DNA from: Chitinophagaceae bacterium
Lineage (GTDB): Bacteria > Bacteroidota > Bacteroidia > Chitinophagales > Chitinophagaceae
Reading direction: 5' to 3'
DNA: 64,000 nt
Assembly (NCBI GenBank): GCA_004322425.1
Contig: SCVJ01000022.1
Location: 28,064-92,063 of the forward strand
The notes under the pieces are model-generated. The model saw only the letters and a program-made list of their open reading frames with translations, was not told the DNA's origin and searched no databases. Made by a program: the position numbers and the translations under genes. Positions 46,153-55,700 of the stretch are shown here, piece by piece; within the stretch, counting starts at the first letter, position 1, and every line of letters begins with the position of its first letter.

Positions 46153-48066
46153 TTAAAAGGAAACTATTTTCATTTCTGTTCTTCTGTTTTGGCTCCTTCC
46201 ATTTTCCGAGTCGTTTGTTGAAATGGGTTGGCTATATCCAAATCCAATTGCTTTTAAGCGATCTGTTGCAATTCCTTTTTGCGTTAAATAATTTACCACT
46301 ACTGTTGCACGATTTTCAGACAGGGTAAGGTTTTCAGCATGGTTTCCAATATTGTCTGTATGCCCACTGATTTGAATTTTCAGGGTTGGATTTTCTTTCA
46401 GCAATTGCACAAGTTTTTCTAATTCAATTTCCGATTCCGGTTTTAAATCAGATTTTGCAAAATCGAAAAAAATATTCTTCAATATTATTGAAACTTCTTT
46501 TTCTATTGGCTGTAACGAAATATTTTTTTCAAACAGGGTGTCGATTTCGTTTTGCTTCAATAAAAAATTATCCGAATAAAAAAGATATCCTTTTCGATTT
46601 ACATTGAATAAGTAATTTTTTCCAACAGGAAGGGTTATTAAGTAATTCCCAGTTTCATCTGTTTGAGTTTTTGAAATTAATCCGTTTGTATTTAAGTCAA
46701 TTAATTCTACAGAAGCTTGTATTCCTTTGTTTGTTTTTTTATCAAAAACAAGTCCTTTTACCCAAAGCGTTTTATGGGGTTGGATGTACTTTGGTAATTC
46801 AAAACTATAAATATCTAATCCGCCACGACTATCCGATTTGTTGCTAGAATAAAATGCTGTTTTTGCATCGGCAGCAATAAACAGTGTTCCTTCTTCATGA
46901 ATGGTATTGATTGGAAATCCTAAATTTTCTGGTACACTCCAACTCGAATCAGGACCTTTTCGAGTTACAAATAAATCACTTTCGCCATAGCCCAGCAAAC
47001 CATTGGACGTAAAATATAATGTTTGATTATCGGCATGAATAAACGGAGAACTTTCATCGCCATTAGAATTTATTTCTACACCTAAATTTTCAGGGCTACT
47101 CCAATTTCCATTTTGCAATAAATGCGAAACATAAATATCGCTGCCACCATAACCACCCCATCTTCGACTGGCGAAATACAAGTCTTTTTTATCGGGCGAT
47201 AAGCAAGGCTGTGAATCCCATTGATCCGAATTTATTTTATCGCCAAAATTGATGGCTTCGCTCCAGCCATCTTTTGTAAAAAATGAAATATAAATATCGC
47301 AACCACCCCAACCGTCTCTTCTGTCGCATCCTGTAAATACTAACCATTGTCCATCTTGCGAAATATTTTGAGCGCCTTCATTCAAAAAAGTATTTACGTT
47401 TCCGGCAAGCGGAGCCGCTTTTGTTCTTTCATGGTTTATTAAATGAGATGAAAAAAAATCTTCATTGGTGTTATTCAGTCTTCTTGTAAACACTAATTCT
47501 TTTCCGTCAATAGTCAATGATGGAAAATATTCCGATTCGGTTGAATTAATACTATCGCCTAAATTTTTTGGAGCAAAAACATATTTTGCCAAAACATTTT
47601 TTTTATGAAATTCTACTGCAAACTCAAAACATTTTTTTCGATAATCACCGGCTTTCCGACTGTTGATACCCAAATTGGGATTAGCTAAATAATTGTTGAC
47701 GGCTTGTAATGCTTTTTCAAATTCTCCGTTGCCAGCAAGGCTTATTGCATAAGGAAGTTGATACAGTTTTGTAGTGGCACTATCTTTTAAAAAAGCAGTT
47801 TCATAAAAATGAGTGGCTTGATTATGGTCTTTAATTTGTCCATAAACTCCTGCAAGAGAAAGAAAAGCAGCTACAAAATTGGTGTCCTTTTCGGTTGCTT
47901 GTCGAAATAATTTGATAGCTTCCTTGTAATCCAACTCCTGTGTTTTTGAAATACCATTATTGTATAATTGTTCTGCTTTTGAATGAATTTTAATCGGCTG
48001 CGCAGTAACTGAATAGTTAAAATACAGACAATTCGAAAGAAAAAATAGGGGTAAAAAAAATTTCAT
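46153..48066 (-). CDS. PorE-like periplasmic protein: TPR, PD40 propeller, CRD, OmpA domain
   Basis: 637 residues with a signal peptide (ending SVTAQ). TPR-like helices occupy about 30-150 (EQLYNNGISKTQELDYKEAIKLFRQATEKDTNFVAAFLSLAGVYG). A WD40-like propeller of at least five PD40 repeats follows (SLTIDGKELVFTRRL, NISQDGQWLVFTG, CLSPDKKDLYFASRRWGGYGGSDIYVS, FIHADNQTLYFTSNG, FIAADAKTAFYSSN). Then comes a carboxypeptidase-regulatory-like domain (KGLVFDKKTNKGIQASVELID) and an OmpA domain (IFFDFAKSDLKPESEIELEKLVQLLKENPTLKIQISGHTDNIG… SENRATVVVNYL). This order is that described for T9SS component PorE, which binds peptidoglycan. Related proteins with other roles are common in the phylum, so the link is likely but not certain. 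Confidence 0.85.
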   Translation of the reverse strand: MKFFLPLFFLSNCLYFNYSVTAQPIKIHSKAEQLYNNGISKTQELDYKEAIKLFRQATEKDTNFVAAFLSLAGVYGQIKDHNQATHFYETAFLKDSATTKLYQLPYAISLAGNGEFEKALQAVNNYLANPNLGINSRKAGDYRKKCFEFAVEFHKKNVLAKYVFAPKNLGDSINSTESEYFPSLTIDGKELVFTRRLNNTNEDFFSSHLINHERTKAAPLAGNVNTFLNEGAQNISQDGQWLVFTGCDRRDGWGGCDIYISFFTKDGWSEAINFGDKINSDQWDSQPCLSPDKKDLYFASRRWGGYGGSDIYVSHLLQNGNWSSPENLGVEINSNGDESSPFIHADNQTLYFTSNGLLGYGESDLFVTRKGPDSSWSVPENLGFPINTIHEEGTLFIAADAKTAFYSSNKSDSRGGLDIYSFELPKYIQPHKTLWVKGLVFDKKTNKGIQASVELIDLNTNGLISKTQTDETGNYLITLPVGKNYLFNVNRKGYLFYSDNFLLKQNEIDTLFEKNISLQPIEKEVSIILKNIFFDFAKSDLKPESEIELEKLVQLLKENPTLKIQISGHTDNIGNHAENLTLSENRATVVVNYLTQKGIATDRLKAIGFGYSQPISTNDSENGRSQNRRTEMKIVSF

Positions 48067-48111
48067 AGTTGTTGCAGATTACAACTAACGAATCTGATAT
48101 GTATTTATTTT

Positions 48112-48726
48112 CTACGGCACATTAATATACTTATGCAATTGTAAACTTAGCTCCCATTGAGGATGCAATTTTATATAATCAATAATTATTGGCGTTATTG
48201 TTGCTGCTTTATCCCATTCGGGTTGCAAATACAATTTACAATCGGCAGGAACTAAAGCCGCATATTTTTCTGCCCAATCAAAATCGGATGTATTAAAAAC
48301 AACTACTTTCAATTCGTTGGCTTTTGAAAGATTTTCGTCAAGTGGTGCTTTGAATTTTTTGGGCGATAAACAAAACCAATCCCATTTTCCACTAAAAGAA
48401 TGTGCGCCCGAAGTTTCGAGATGAGTTTTTAATCCTGCTTGTTGTAATGCTGAGGTTAAATTATTTAAATCGTGCATCAATGGTTCACCGCCGGTAATGA
48501 CAACAATTTGTGTTGTTGTATTTTTAACTTCCTTCAATAAATCTTTTATTGAAATCAAAGGATGTTTTTCAACATCCCAACTATCTTTTACATCGCACCA
48601 AATACAGCCTACATCACAACCGCCCAAGCGAATAAAATAAGCTGCTTTTCCTTGATGAAATCCTTCACCTTGCAATGTATAAAAATGCTCCATGACGGGA
48701 AGTGCCGTACCGATTTCAGATTTCAT
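48112..48726 (-). CDS. queE: 7-carboxy-7-deazaguanine synthase (radical SAM)
   Basis: 204 residues. The N-terminal EHFYTLQGEGFHQGKAAYFIRLGGCDVGCIWCDVKDSWD contains the [4Fe-4S]-binding CxxxCxxC motif, followed by VVITGGEPLMHDLNNLTSALQQAGLKTHLETSG with the SAM-binding GGEP. The C-terminus is typical: KELVVFNTSDFDW-like KVVVFNTSDFDWAEKYAALV and LYLQPEWDKAATITPIIIDYIKLHPQWELSLQLHKYINVP. QueE rearranges 6-carboxytetrahydropterin to CDG in the queuosine/preQ0 pathway. Its start lies inside the end of folD (11-base overlap). Its substrate is made by the PTPS/QueD proteins encoded about 25 kb away. Confidence 0.96.
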   Translation of the reverse strand: MKSEIGTALPVMEHFYTLQGEGFHQGKAAYFIRLGGCDVGCIWCDVKDSWDVEKHPLISIKDLLKEVKNTTTQIVVITGGEPLMHDLNNLTSALQQAGLKTHLETSGAHSFSGKWDWFCLSPKKFKAPLDENLSKANELKVVVFNTSDFDWAEKYAALVPADCKLYLQPEWDKAATITPIIIDYIKLHPQWELSLQLHKYINVP

Positions 48727-49597
48727 TTTTCTGCTTACAGGATTGAAAAGTATTTTTTAAGAGGGCTGCAATTGTCATAGGTCCTACACCTCCGGGAACG
48801 GGTGTAATCCACGAACAAAGTGAAGACACATTTTCAAAATCAACATCACCCAATAATTTATAACCACTTTTTTTGCTCGCATCTACAACTCGGGTAATGC
48901 CAACATCAACGACTATAGCGCCCTGTTTTACCATATCTGCTTTTACAAAAGCGGGCTTACCCAAAGCAGCAATAATTATATCAGCATCGCGACATAAGTC
49001 AGCCATGTTTTTGGTTTGTGAATGACAAAGAGTTACGGTACAATTGCCGGGATTTTTATTCTCACTCAACAGAATACTAATCGGCCTACCTACAATATTA
49101 CTGCGACCAATTACTACGGCATGTAATCCTTTTGTGTTTATTTTATAATGATCTAACAGTAACATAATTCCATACGGTGTAGCAGGAATAAAAGTTGGAA
49201 CTCCTTGCACCATTTTGCCAACATTCACAGGATGAAATCCATCAACATCTTTTTCGGGATGAATGGCATTGATTATTTTTTCTTCAGAAATATGTTTGGG
49301 TAAAGGAAGTTGAACTAAAATTCCGTGAACGTTGGAGTCATTATTTAAAGTTGTAATTGCAGTTAGAAATTTTTCTTCAGAAACAGTTTCCTCCAACCGA
49401 ATAAGAGTTGAAATAAAACCTGCTTCCTCGCAGGCTTTTACTTTAGCTGCCACATAAGTTTCACTGGCACCATTGTTGCCTACTAAAATTGCAGCAAGAT
49501 GCGGAACTTTTTTACCCTCGGCAATAAGTTGTACTACTGCTAATTTCAATTCATCTTTTATGGCTTGGGCGCATATTTTACCATCTAAAATTTGCAT
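48716..49597 (-). CDS. folD: Bifunctional methylenetetrahydrofolate dehydrogenase/cyclohydrolase
   Basis: 293 residues. Landmarks are LAAILVGNNGASETYVAAKVKACEEAGF with the catalytic Lys of the YxxxK motif, GILVQLPLPKHISEEKIINAIHPEKDVDGFHPVNVG, the Rossmann motif VVIGRSNIVGRPISILL, and GDVDFENVSSLCSWITPVPGGVGPMTIAALLKNT. FolD interconverts 5,10-methylene-, methenyl- and 10-formyl-tetrahydrofolate in one-carbon metabolism and purine synthesis. It is the first gene of a minus-strand run that continues with queE, the PorE-like gene and dprA. Confidence 0.97.
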   Translation of the reverse strand: MQILDGKICAQAIKDELKLAVVQLIAEGKKVPHLAAILVGNNGASETYVAAKVKACEEAGFISTLIRLEETVSEEKFLTAITTLNNDSNVHGILVQLPLPKHISEEKIINAIHPEKDVDGFHPVNVGKMVQGVPTFIPATPYGIMLLLDHYKINTKGLHAVVIGRSNIVGRPISILLSENKNPGNCTVTLCHSQTKNMADLCRDADIIIAALGKPAFVKADMVKQGAIVVDVGITRVVDASKKSGYKLLGDVDFENVSSLCSWITPVPGGVGPMTIAALLKNTFQSCKQKNEI

Positions 49598-49601
49598 GGC
49601 G

Positions 49602-49609
49602 CAAAGGTA
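49602..49609 (-). promoter_or_regulatory. -7 box of folD (TACCTTTG)
   Basis: A perfect TAnnTTTG element on the minus strand, separated from the folD ATG by only CGCC. The nearest upstream TTG is about 28 bases away, so the -33 part is weak. Confidence 0.5.
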
Positions 49610-49706
49610 TGGTTTAGGGTTAAGAAGGAATACATGTCAATGTAAATTTCAGTGAATATTATTTGTTTTCGTATCTTGTAATTAATCATTACCATTAATT
49701 TATTAG

Positions 49707-50540
49707 ATGAATAGCTTGAAAACAAGCTGTTTCTTTTTGTTGCTGTTTTTGAATTCTAGTGCAACTATTGGTCAGACAATTCGCCGACCAATTACTATTC
49801 CTTTTGTTGGACAATCTACATATAGTAGTAATCAAGTTGATGTTTTTTCGTTTACAAAAAATCAAGCTGCATTAGATCATTTGACAAATACTGCTGCAGG
49901 TATTTATGCTGAAAGAAAATTTTTATTGGAAGAAATGAGTTTGTATCAAGCAGTTTTTGTTATACCTACTTCATCAGGAAATTTTGGACTTAACACAGTT
50001 TATTTTGGGAGTAACATCAATAATGAAACACAGATTGGCATAGCTTATGGAAGAGGTGTTGGAAAAAAAATTAATCTGGGAGTGCAGTTTAATTACAACA
50101 GCTTTAATGTACTTGGTTATGGAAAAACATCAACAATAAATTTTGAAATTGGAACCATTTTTCATCTAACTGAAAATTTTAATATTGGATTACATGTATA
50201 TAATCCTATTGGTGGAAGATTTGGTAAAAATGCTGCTGAGCAATTGGCTTCGGTTTATTCTTTTGGTTTAGGATATGATGTTTCGGATAAATTTTTTGTT
50301 ACTGCCGAAATGGAAAAAGAAGAAAGCCAATCTTTAAATATTAATGCTGGGTTTCAGTATAGATTTTTGAAACAACTGATGGTGAAGGGTGGAGTTTATA
50401 CAAACAATGAAACAATTTATTTTGGTTGCGCCATTTTTCTAAAATCATTTCGAGTGGATGTGGGAGCAAGCTATCATCCGCAATTGGGCATCACACCAGC
50501 ATTGCAATTAATCTATTCGTTTAAAAAAAATGAGCAATGA
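49707..50540 (+). CDS. Outer-membrane beta-barrel protein upstream of the HHH-barrel gene
   Basis: 277 residues. A signal peptide (SLKTSCFFLLLFLNSSATIGQ) is followed by alternating amphipathic strands rich in Tyr/Phe/Gly/Asn: FGLNTVYFGSNINNETQIGIAYGRGVGKKINLGVQFNYNSFNV, FNIGLHVYNPIGGRF and NINAGFQYRFLKQLMVKGGVYTNNETIYFGCAIFLKSFRVDVGASYHPQLG. The NQAALDHL segment near the N-terminus is reminiscent of the NPA-type start of PorV/PorQ-family barrels, but the similarity is slight and I do not assign it. The stop overlaps the next start (ATGA), so the two barrels are made together. Confidence 0.72.
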   Translation: MNSLKTSCFFLLLFLNSSATIGQTIRRPITIPFVGQSTYSSNQVDVFSFTKNQAALDHLTNTAAGIYAERKFLLEEMSLYQAVFVIPTSSGNFGLNTVYFGSNINNETQIGIAYGRGVGKKINLGVQFNYNSFNVLGYGKTSTINFEIGTIFHLTENFNIGLHVYNPIGGRFGKNAAEQLASVYSFGLGYDVSDKFFVTAEMEKEESQSLNINAGFQYRFLKQLMVKGGVYTNNETIYFGCAIFLKSFRVDVGASYHPQLGITPALQLIYSFKKNEQ

Positions 50541-52579
50541 AAAAAGTAGTTATCATATTTTTTTATGTTCAATTTTTTTGTTGCTTTTGTTGTGCACAAG
50601 AAACACCAACATCGGAGGAAGAATTAGAAAATCTTGTGAATAGTACACAGTCAGAAACAGAAGATGATAGTTATACCCAGCAATTAGAATATTATTTTAA
50701 GCATCCGCTTAATTTAAATATTGCTACAGAAAAAAACTTGAAAGAATTTCAACTGCTTTCGGGTTTGCAGATTGCCAATTTTCTTTCGTATCGGAAATTG
50801 CTTGGAAAAATTTCCTCCATTTATGAATTACAAGCCATTCCGGCTTGGGATATTTCAACCATCAACAAAATTTTACCGTTTGTAATAGTTAAAGAAGAGA
50901 ATAAATTTTTTAATAAAAAGGAAAAGCAAATTTTTGAAACGCCGCATTCCATCTTGCTAAGGTTGTCGCAAATTTTGGAAAAGTCAAAAGGGTTTAATTA
51001 TTTTCCAACAACCGGGAAAAAATATTTAGGATCACCACAAAAAATATTTTTGAGATATCGGTTTCAAAATAACAAGGGGATTCAATATGGATTTTCAGGA
51101 GAAAAAGATGCCGGAGAAGAATTTTTTCGAGAAACGCAAAAACAAGGATTCGATTTTTATTCGGCTCATTTGTTTTTGCGAAATGTCAATAATTGGAATG
51201 CTATTGCGATTGGCGATTATACAATTAATATGGGACAAGGATTGATTCAATGGCAAGCATTGTCATTTGGCAAAAGTTCAGAAATTAGTTCCATAAAAAA
51301 ACAATCATCAGTTTTGATGCCGTACAATTCTGCCGGAGAAATTAATTTTCATCGAGGGGTTGGAGCAACATTTAGAAAAAATAAAATAGAAGCAACTGTA
51401 TTTGCATCTATCCGAAAGTTGAGCGCCAATTTTATTTCAGATACGGTGAGAAATGAAGATTATGTTTCTTCTTTTCTTTCATCGGGTTATCATCGTACAG
51501 AAAGTGAAATGGCAGATCGAAATAAATTGAATCAATTGGCAATGGGAGGGAATATTGCGTACCAGTCTGGATTTAATCATATTGGCATTAATGGAGTTGC
51601 GTATCAATTTTCAAATCCTATAAAGAAAAAAGACGAACCGTATAATTTGTACGCAATCAACGGAAAGACTTGGAGCAATTTTAGTGTTGATTACAGTTAT
51701 ACATATAAAAATGCTCATTTTTTTGGTGAAGCTGCTGCTGATAAAAATTTCAATAAAGCTATCTTGAGTGGTCTACTTATTAGTGTTGATAAAAAAGTAG
51801 ATCTCTCTTTTTTGTATCGAAATTTTAGTAAGCAATATCAATCCATTCAGGGAAATGCTTTTTCTGAAAATACATTTCCCACCAATGAAAAAGGATTTAT
51901 GGCGGGTATTCGTATTCGTCCGGTTCCAGCTTGGCAGATTGACGCTTATGTTGATTTGATAAAATTTCCTTGGTTAAAATATAATGTTGATGCGCCTTCA
52001 ACGGCGAAAGATTTTTTACTTCAAGTTAAATTTAATCCCAATAAAAAGTTAGAAATTTATTCCCGTCTCCGAAGTCAATCCAAAGAACAAAATCAGGCAG
52101 GAAATACTTCTGCAACTAATTATTTAGTAAATATTCCGCAACAAAACTGGCGAACACAATGGAGCTACAAGATCAACACAATATGGTCAATAAGAAATAG
52201 GGCAGAGTTACTGTGGTATCAAATAAGGACAAACAATAAGGAATTTGGATTCTCAACTTTTGTTGATTGTATTTATAAGCCGCGGAATAAACCTTGGTCG
52301 GGCAATGCTCGAATTCAGTATTTTAAAACCGATAGTTATAACAGTAGAATATATACTTACGAAAATGATGTATTATATTATTATGGCATTCCGGCTTTTT
52401 TTGATCAGGGGATACGATACTATTTTAATCTAACGTATGATGTTTCCAAAAATATTTCAGTTTGGATGAAATGGTCGCAATGGCACTATCAAAATAAAAC
52501 TACAACCGGGTCCGGTTTGGATGAAATTAATGGTTCAAAAAAGTCAGAATTGAGACTATTAGTTAGAGTAGTTTTTTAA
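50537..52579 (+). CDS. Helix-hairpin-helix domain fused to a large outer-membrane barrel
   Basis: 680 residues with a signal peptide (VVIIFFYVQFFCCFCCAQ). Residues about 50-120 hold ComEA-like helix-hairpin-helix motifs: HPLNLNIATEKNLKEFQLLSGLQIANFLSYRKLLGKISSIYELQAIPAWDISTINKILPFV. Compared with DNA-binding ComEA, the GIG hairpin glycines are replaced (SGLQ), so DNA binding is not assured. The rest is strand-rich and ends in an aromatic/Phe terminus (LRLLVRVVF), as expected for an outer-membrane barrel. The combination of a periplasmic HHH with a barrel is known to me only as a hypothetical family in Bacteroidota. It is translationally coupled to the preceding barrel protein. Confidence 0.75.
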   Translation: MKKVVIIFFYVQFFCCFCCAQETPTSEEELENLVNSTQSETEDDSYTQQLEYYFKHPLNLNIATEKNLKEFQLLSGLQIANFLSYRKLLGKISSIYELQAIPAWDISTINKILPFVIVKEENKFFNKKEKQIFETPHSILLRLSQILEKSKGFNYFPTTGKKYLGSPQKIFLRYRFQNNKGIQYGFSGEKDAGEEFFRETQKQGFDFYSAHLFLRNVNNWNAIAIGDYTINMGQGLIQWQALSFGKSSEISSIKKQSSVLMPYNSAGEINFHRGVGATFRKNKIEATVFASIRKLSANFISDTVRNEDYVSSFLSSGYHRTESEMADRNKLNQLAMGGNIAYQSGFNHIGINGVAYQFSNPIKKKDEPYNLYAINGKTWSNFSVDYSYTYKNAHFFGEAAADKNFNKAILSGLLISVDKKVDLSFLYRNFSKQYQSIQGNAFSENTFPTNEKGFMAGIRIRPVPAWQIDAYVDLIKFPWLKYNVDAPSTAKDFLLQVKFNPNKKLEIYSRLRSQSKEQNQAGNTSATNYLVNIPQQNWRTQWSYKINTIWSIRNRAELLWYQIRTNNKEFGFSTFVDCIYKPRNKPWSGNARIQYFKTDSYNSRIYTYENDVLYYYGIPAFFDQGIRYYFNLTYDVSKNISVWMKWSQWHYQNKTTTGSGLDEINGSKKSELRLLVRVVF

Positions 52580-52629
52580 AGGCGTAGTCTTTAAAAATAT
52601 TTTTTCCCCTCTTGTTTGTAAAAATTATA

Positions 52630-52637
52630 TATCTTGC
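52630..52637 (+). promoter_or_regulatory. Putative -7 box upstream of susC (TATCTTGC)
   Basis: TATCTTGC resembles TAnnTTTG. The same variant appears before the DUF3467 gene. It would give a leader of about 95 bases, AT-rich, in which I see no clear structure. Confidence 0.35.
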
Positions 52638-52734
52638 CGCAGCATTTTTTAAGAAAGCATTGTCTTTTACATAACTTTCTTAGATTATATTTTTTAATTA
52701 ACAAACATTTTTTTTAATCAAAATTGATTTTTAC

Positions 52735-55700
52735 ATGAGAAAAATTGCCGCGCTATTACTGGCAACTGTACTCAGCACAACGCTGGTATTTGCCCAAACC
52801 CGAACTGTTTCGGGAGTAATAACAGATGCAACCGGAAAATCTGTTCCGTTTGCCTCAGTTACCGTAAAAGGCACCAAAAATGGTGTTACTGCTGATGCTG
52901 ATGGTCGCTTTTCAATTAAAGGCGTATCGTCAGGTGCTACACTTTCTGTAACTTCTGCAGGATTTGTAGACAAGGATGTAAGTGTTGGAACTTCTGACAA
53001 CTTAAGTATTTCTGTTGCACCAAGTGGTGCTATGACAGAAGTAGTTGTCACGAGTGCTTTCGGTATTAAAAAAGCACAGCGTACTACGCCTTACAGCTCT
53101 CAGGTTATCAAAAGCGAAAACCTAAACATTACTTCAAACACAAACATTGTGGAAGCCTTGGCTGGTAAAGTTGCCGGTGTGCAAACAAGATCTCAGTCAA
53201 ACGCTAAATTAAACTCAGAAGATTTTCTTCGGGTGCGTGGTGGTTTATCATTAACTGATATGGGCCCCATCTTTGTTGTTGATGGAACGGTTGTAAACTC
53301 TTTTGATATTAACCCCGATGATGTGGAAGATGTGACTATCTTAAAAGGTGCAAACGCAACCGCACTATTCGGAGATAGAGCAACAGCGGGTGCAATTGTA
53401 ATTAACAGTAAAAAAAGAGGATCAAAACAAGGTATTGGTGCTGAGCTAACGCAAAGCGTGATGAGTGATATGGTATATATATTACCTTCTTATCAAAACC
53501 AATATGCGGGTGGTGCTTCTGCCGATTTGATGAAATACACTTGGCAAGCTGGTCAACCAGTAGAGTGGAAAGCACTTGATGGAAAATATTTTCACGATTA
53601 TACCGATGACGCCAGCTGGGGTCCTCGTATGAGTGGTCAGGAGTATATTCCTTGGTATGCTTGGTTTCCTGGTCATAAATACTCTTTGAAAACAGCTCCT
53701 TTGGTGGCTCAACCTAATAATGCACGCGATTTCTTCAATAAAGGGTTAACTACTACTACCAATGCTTCTTTTACTAAATCAGGACCTGGTAGCAACATAA
53801 GAGTTTCTTATACCAATCAAAATATTACTGGTATTATTCCAAGTTCAAGTTCTACTCGTCATACCTTATTTACAACGGCTTCTTTTGACTTAAACGACCA
53901 TATTTCTGCCGGTGTAAATTCTACTTATACTACCCAAAGAATTCGTGGTGAGTTTAGCGACGGATATGCCAACAACTCTTCCGGTTCTTTCACACAATGG
54001 TTTCATCGTAATTTGGATATGAAGATCATGAAAGAATTAAATGGCTATAAAGCTCCAAACGGAACATTGGCTTCCTGGAATCTTTATACCAATCCTGATG
54101 GGGCAACTGGTTATGGTGATGTAATTGGTAACTACTGGTATAATTTTTATGATTATTTCCAAAATCAAAACAACTTACAATCACGCGATCGCATTTACGG
54201 AGATTTTTATCTTCAATACAGAATGAATAAAAATTTCAATGTAAAAGCAACTATTCGTAAGAATCAGATTACAACGTATTACGAGAATATTACTACATCT
54301 ATGCTACAGAAAAGTGCCGGACAATCTGGATACTTAGCAGGATATAGTACTGGTGAAACGTATTACAAAGAATACAACTACGAAGCATTGGCAAATTATA
54401 ACAATAGTTATTTGTCAAACCGTCTTAGTTTGAATGTAAATGCTGGAGCTAACGTATTAGATATTGAATCTAAATCGGCTGCAATGGCTACTTCAAACGG
54501 ATTAAATGTTCCTGATTATTATGCTATCAATAACTCAGTGGCTCAACCCTCTGTTTCAAATGGCAGAAATCAATCAAAAGTGAATTCCTTATTCGTTAAT
54601 GGAGATTTGGAGTGGAATAAATATGCAGCCATCACTTTTGCAGTTCGTAACGACTGGTATTCTGCAAACCCAATTGATCATGTTGATCTTCTTTCTCCAT
54701 CAGTGGGAGCAAGTTTGGTGTTTAGCGAGTTTACAAAAGAAAATCTTCCTTGGTTGAATTTTGGTAAAGTATTTGGTGGTTGGGGTAAAAAACCAAGACC
54801 ATTAGCTACATATCAAAATAATTTCGGTTATTCAACAGGTGCAGTTTTATGGAATGGAAATTTCTTGATGGGGACTCCTAATGGCGCTGTATCACCAGAT
54901 TTAGTAGGTAGTACTGTTTCAAGTTATGAGGCAGGCATTGATCTTCGTTTCTTAAAAGGTCGCTTAGGTGTTAATATAGTTTACTATAATGACGATAATG
55001 ATGGTGAGCCTCTAAACGTTGCTGTAAGTGGCGTGAGTGGATTTACATCTGTAGCACAAAATGCGGTTCATATTCAGCGTCAGGGTCTTGAAGTTCAAGT
55101 GAATGCTTCTCCAGTAAAAGGTAAAGACCTTAATTGGGATATTGCTACAACTTTTGGTTATGCCATTAAGAACCCTGTAGTTGACATCTTTGGTGTACCA
55201 ACCGGAAGAGTATTACTTGCGGGTGGTTCATTTGGTACTCGTTTTGCCCGTGCTTTCCAAGAAAAAGGAAAGGATTGGGGTCAATTAATTGGTGGTGGTA
55301 TCAAACGTAACACTGACGGTAAAATGGTGATCAACCCGGCTTCAGGCGCTTATATAGTTGATGCTGATAAGCATTGGGGATCTGTTCTTCCTAAATATAC
55401 CGGAGGTTTGATCAACACTTTAAATTACAAAAACTTAGTGTTAACAGTTAGCTTCGACTACCAAATAGGGGGTAAATTTTTCTCACTTTCAGAAATGTGG
55501 GGTAATTTCTCAGGCCTTTTGGATGAAACAGCAGCTATCAACGATAAAGGTAAAAATGTTCGTGATGCTGTTGCCGATGGTGGTGGAGTGCACGTAATTG
55601 GTGTAAGTTCAGTAGATGAAAAAACAGTGATTGATAAATATGTAGAAGCACAAGATTATTTCCATCAATTTTATTTTGGAAGAATTGCTGAACCTTTTAT

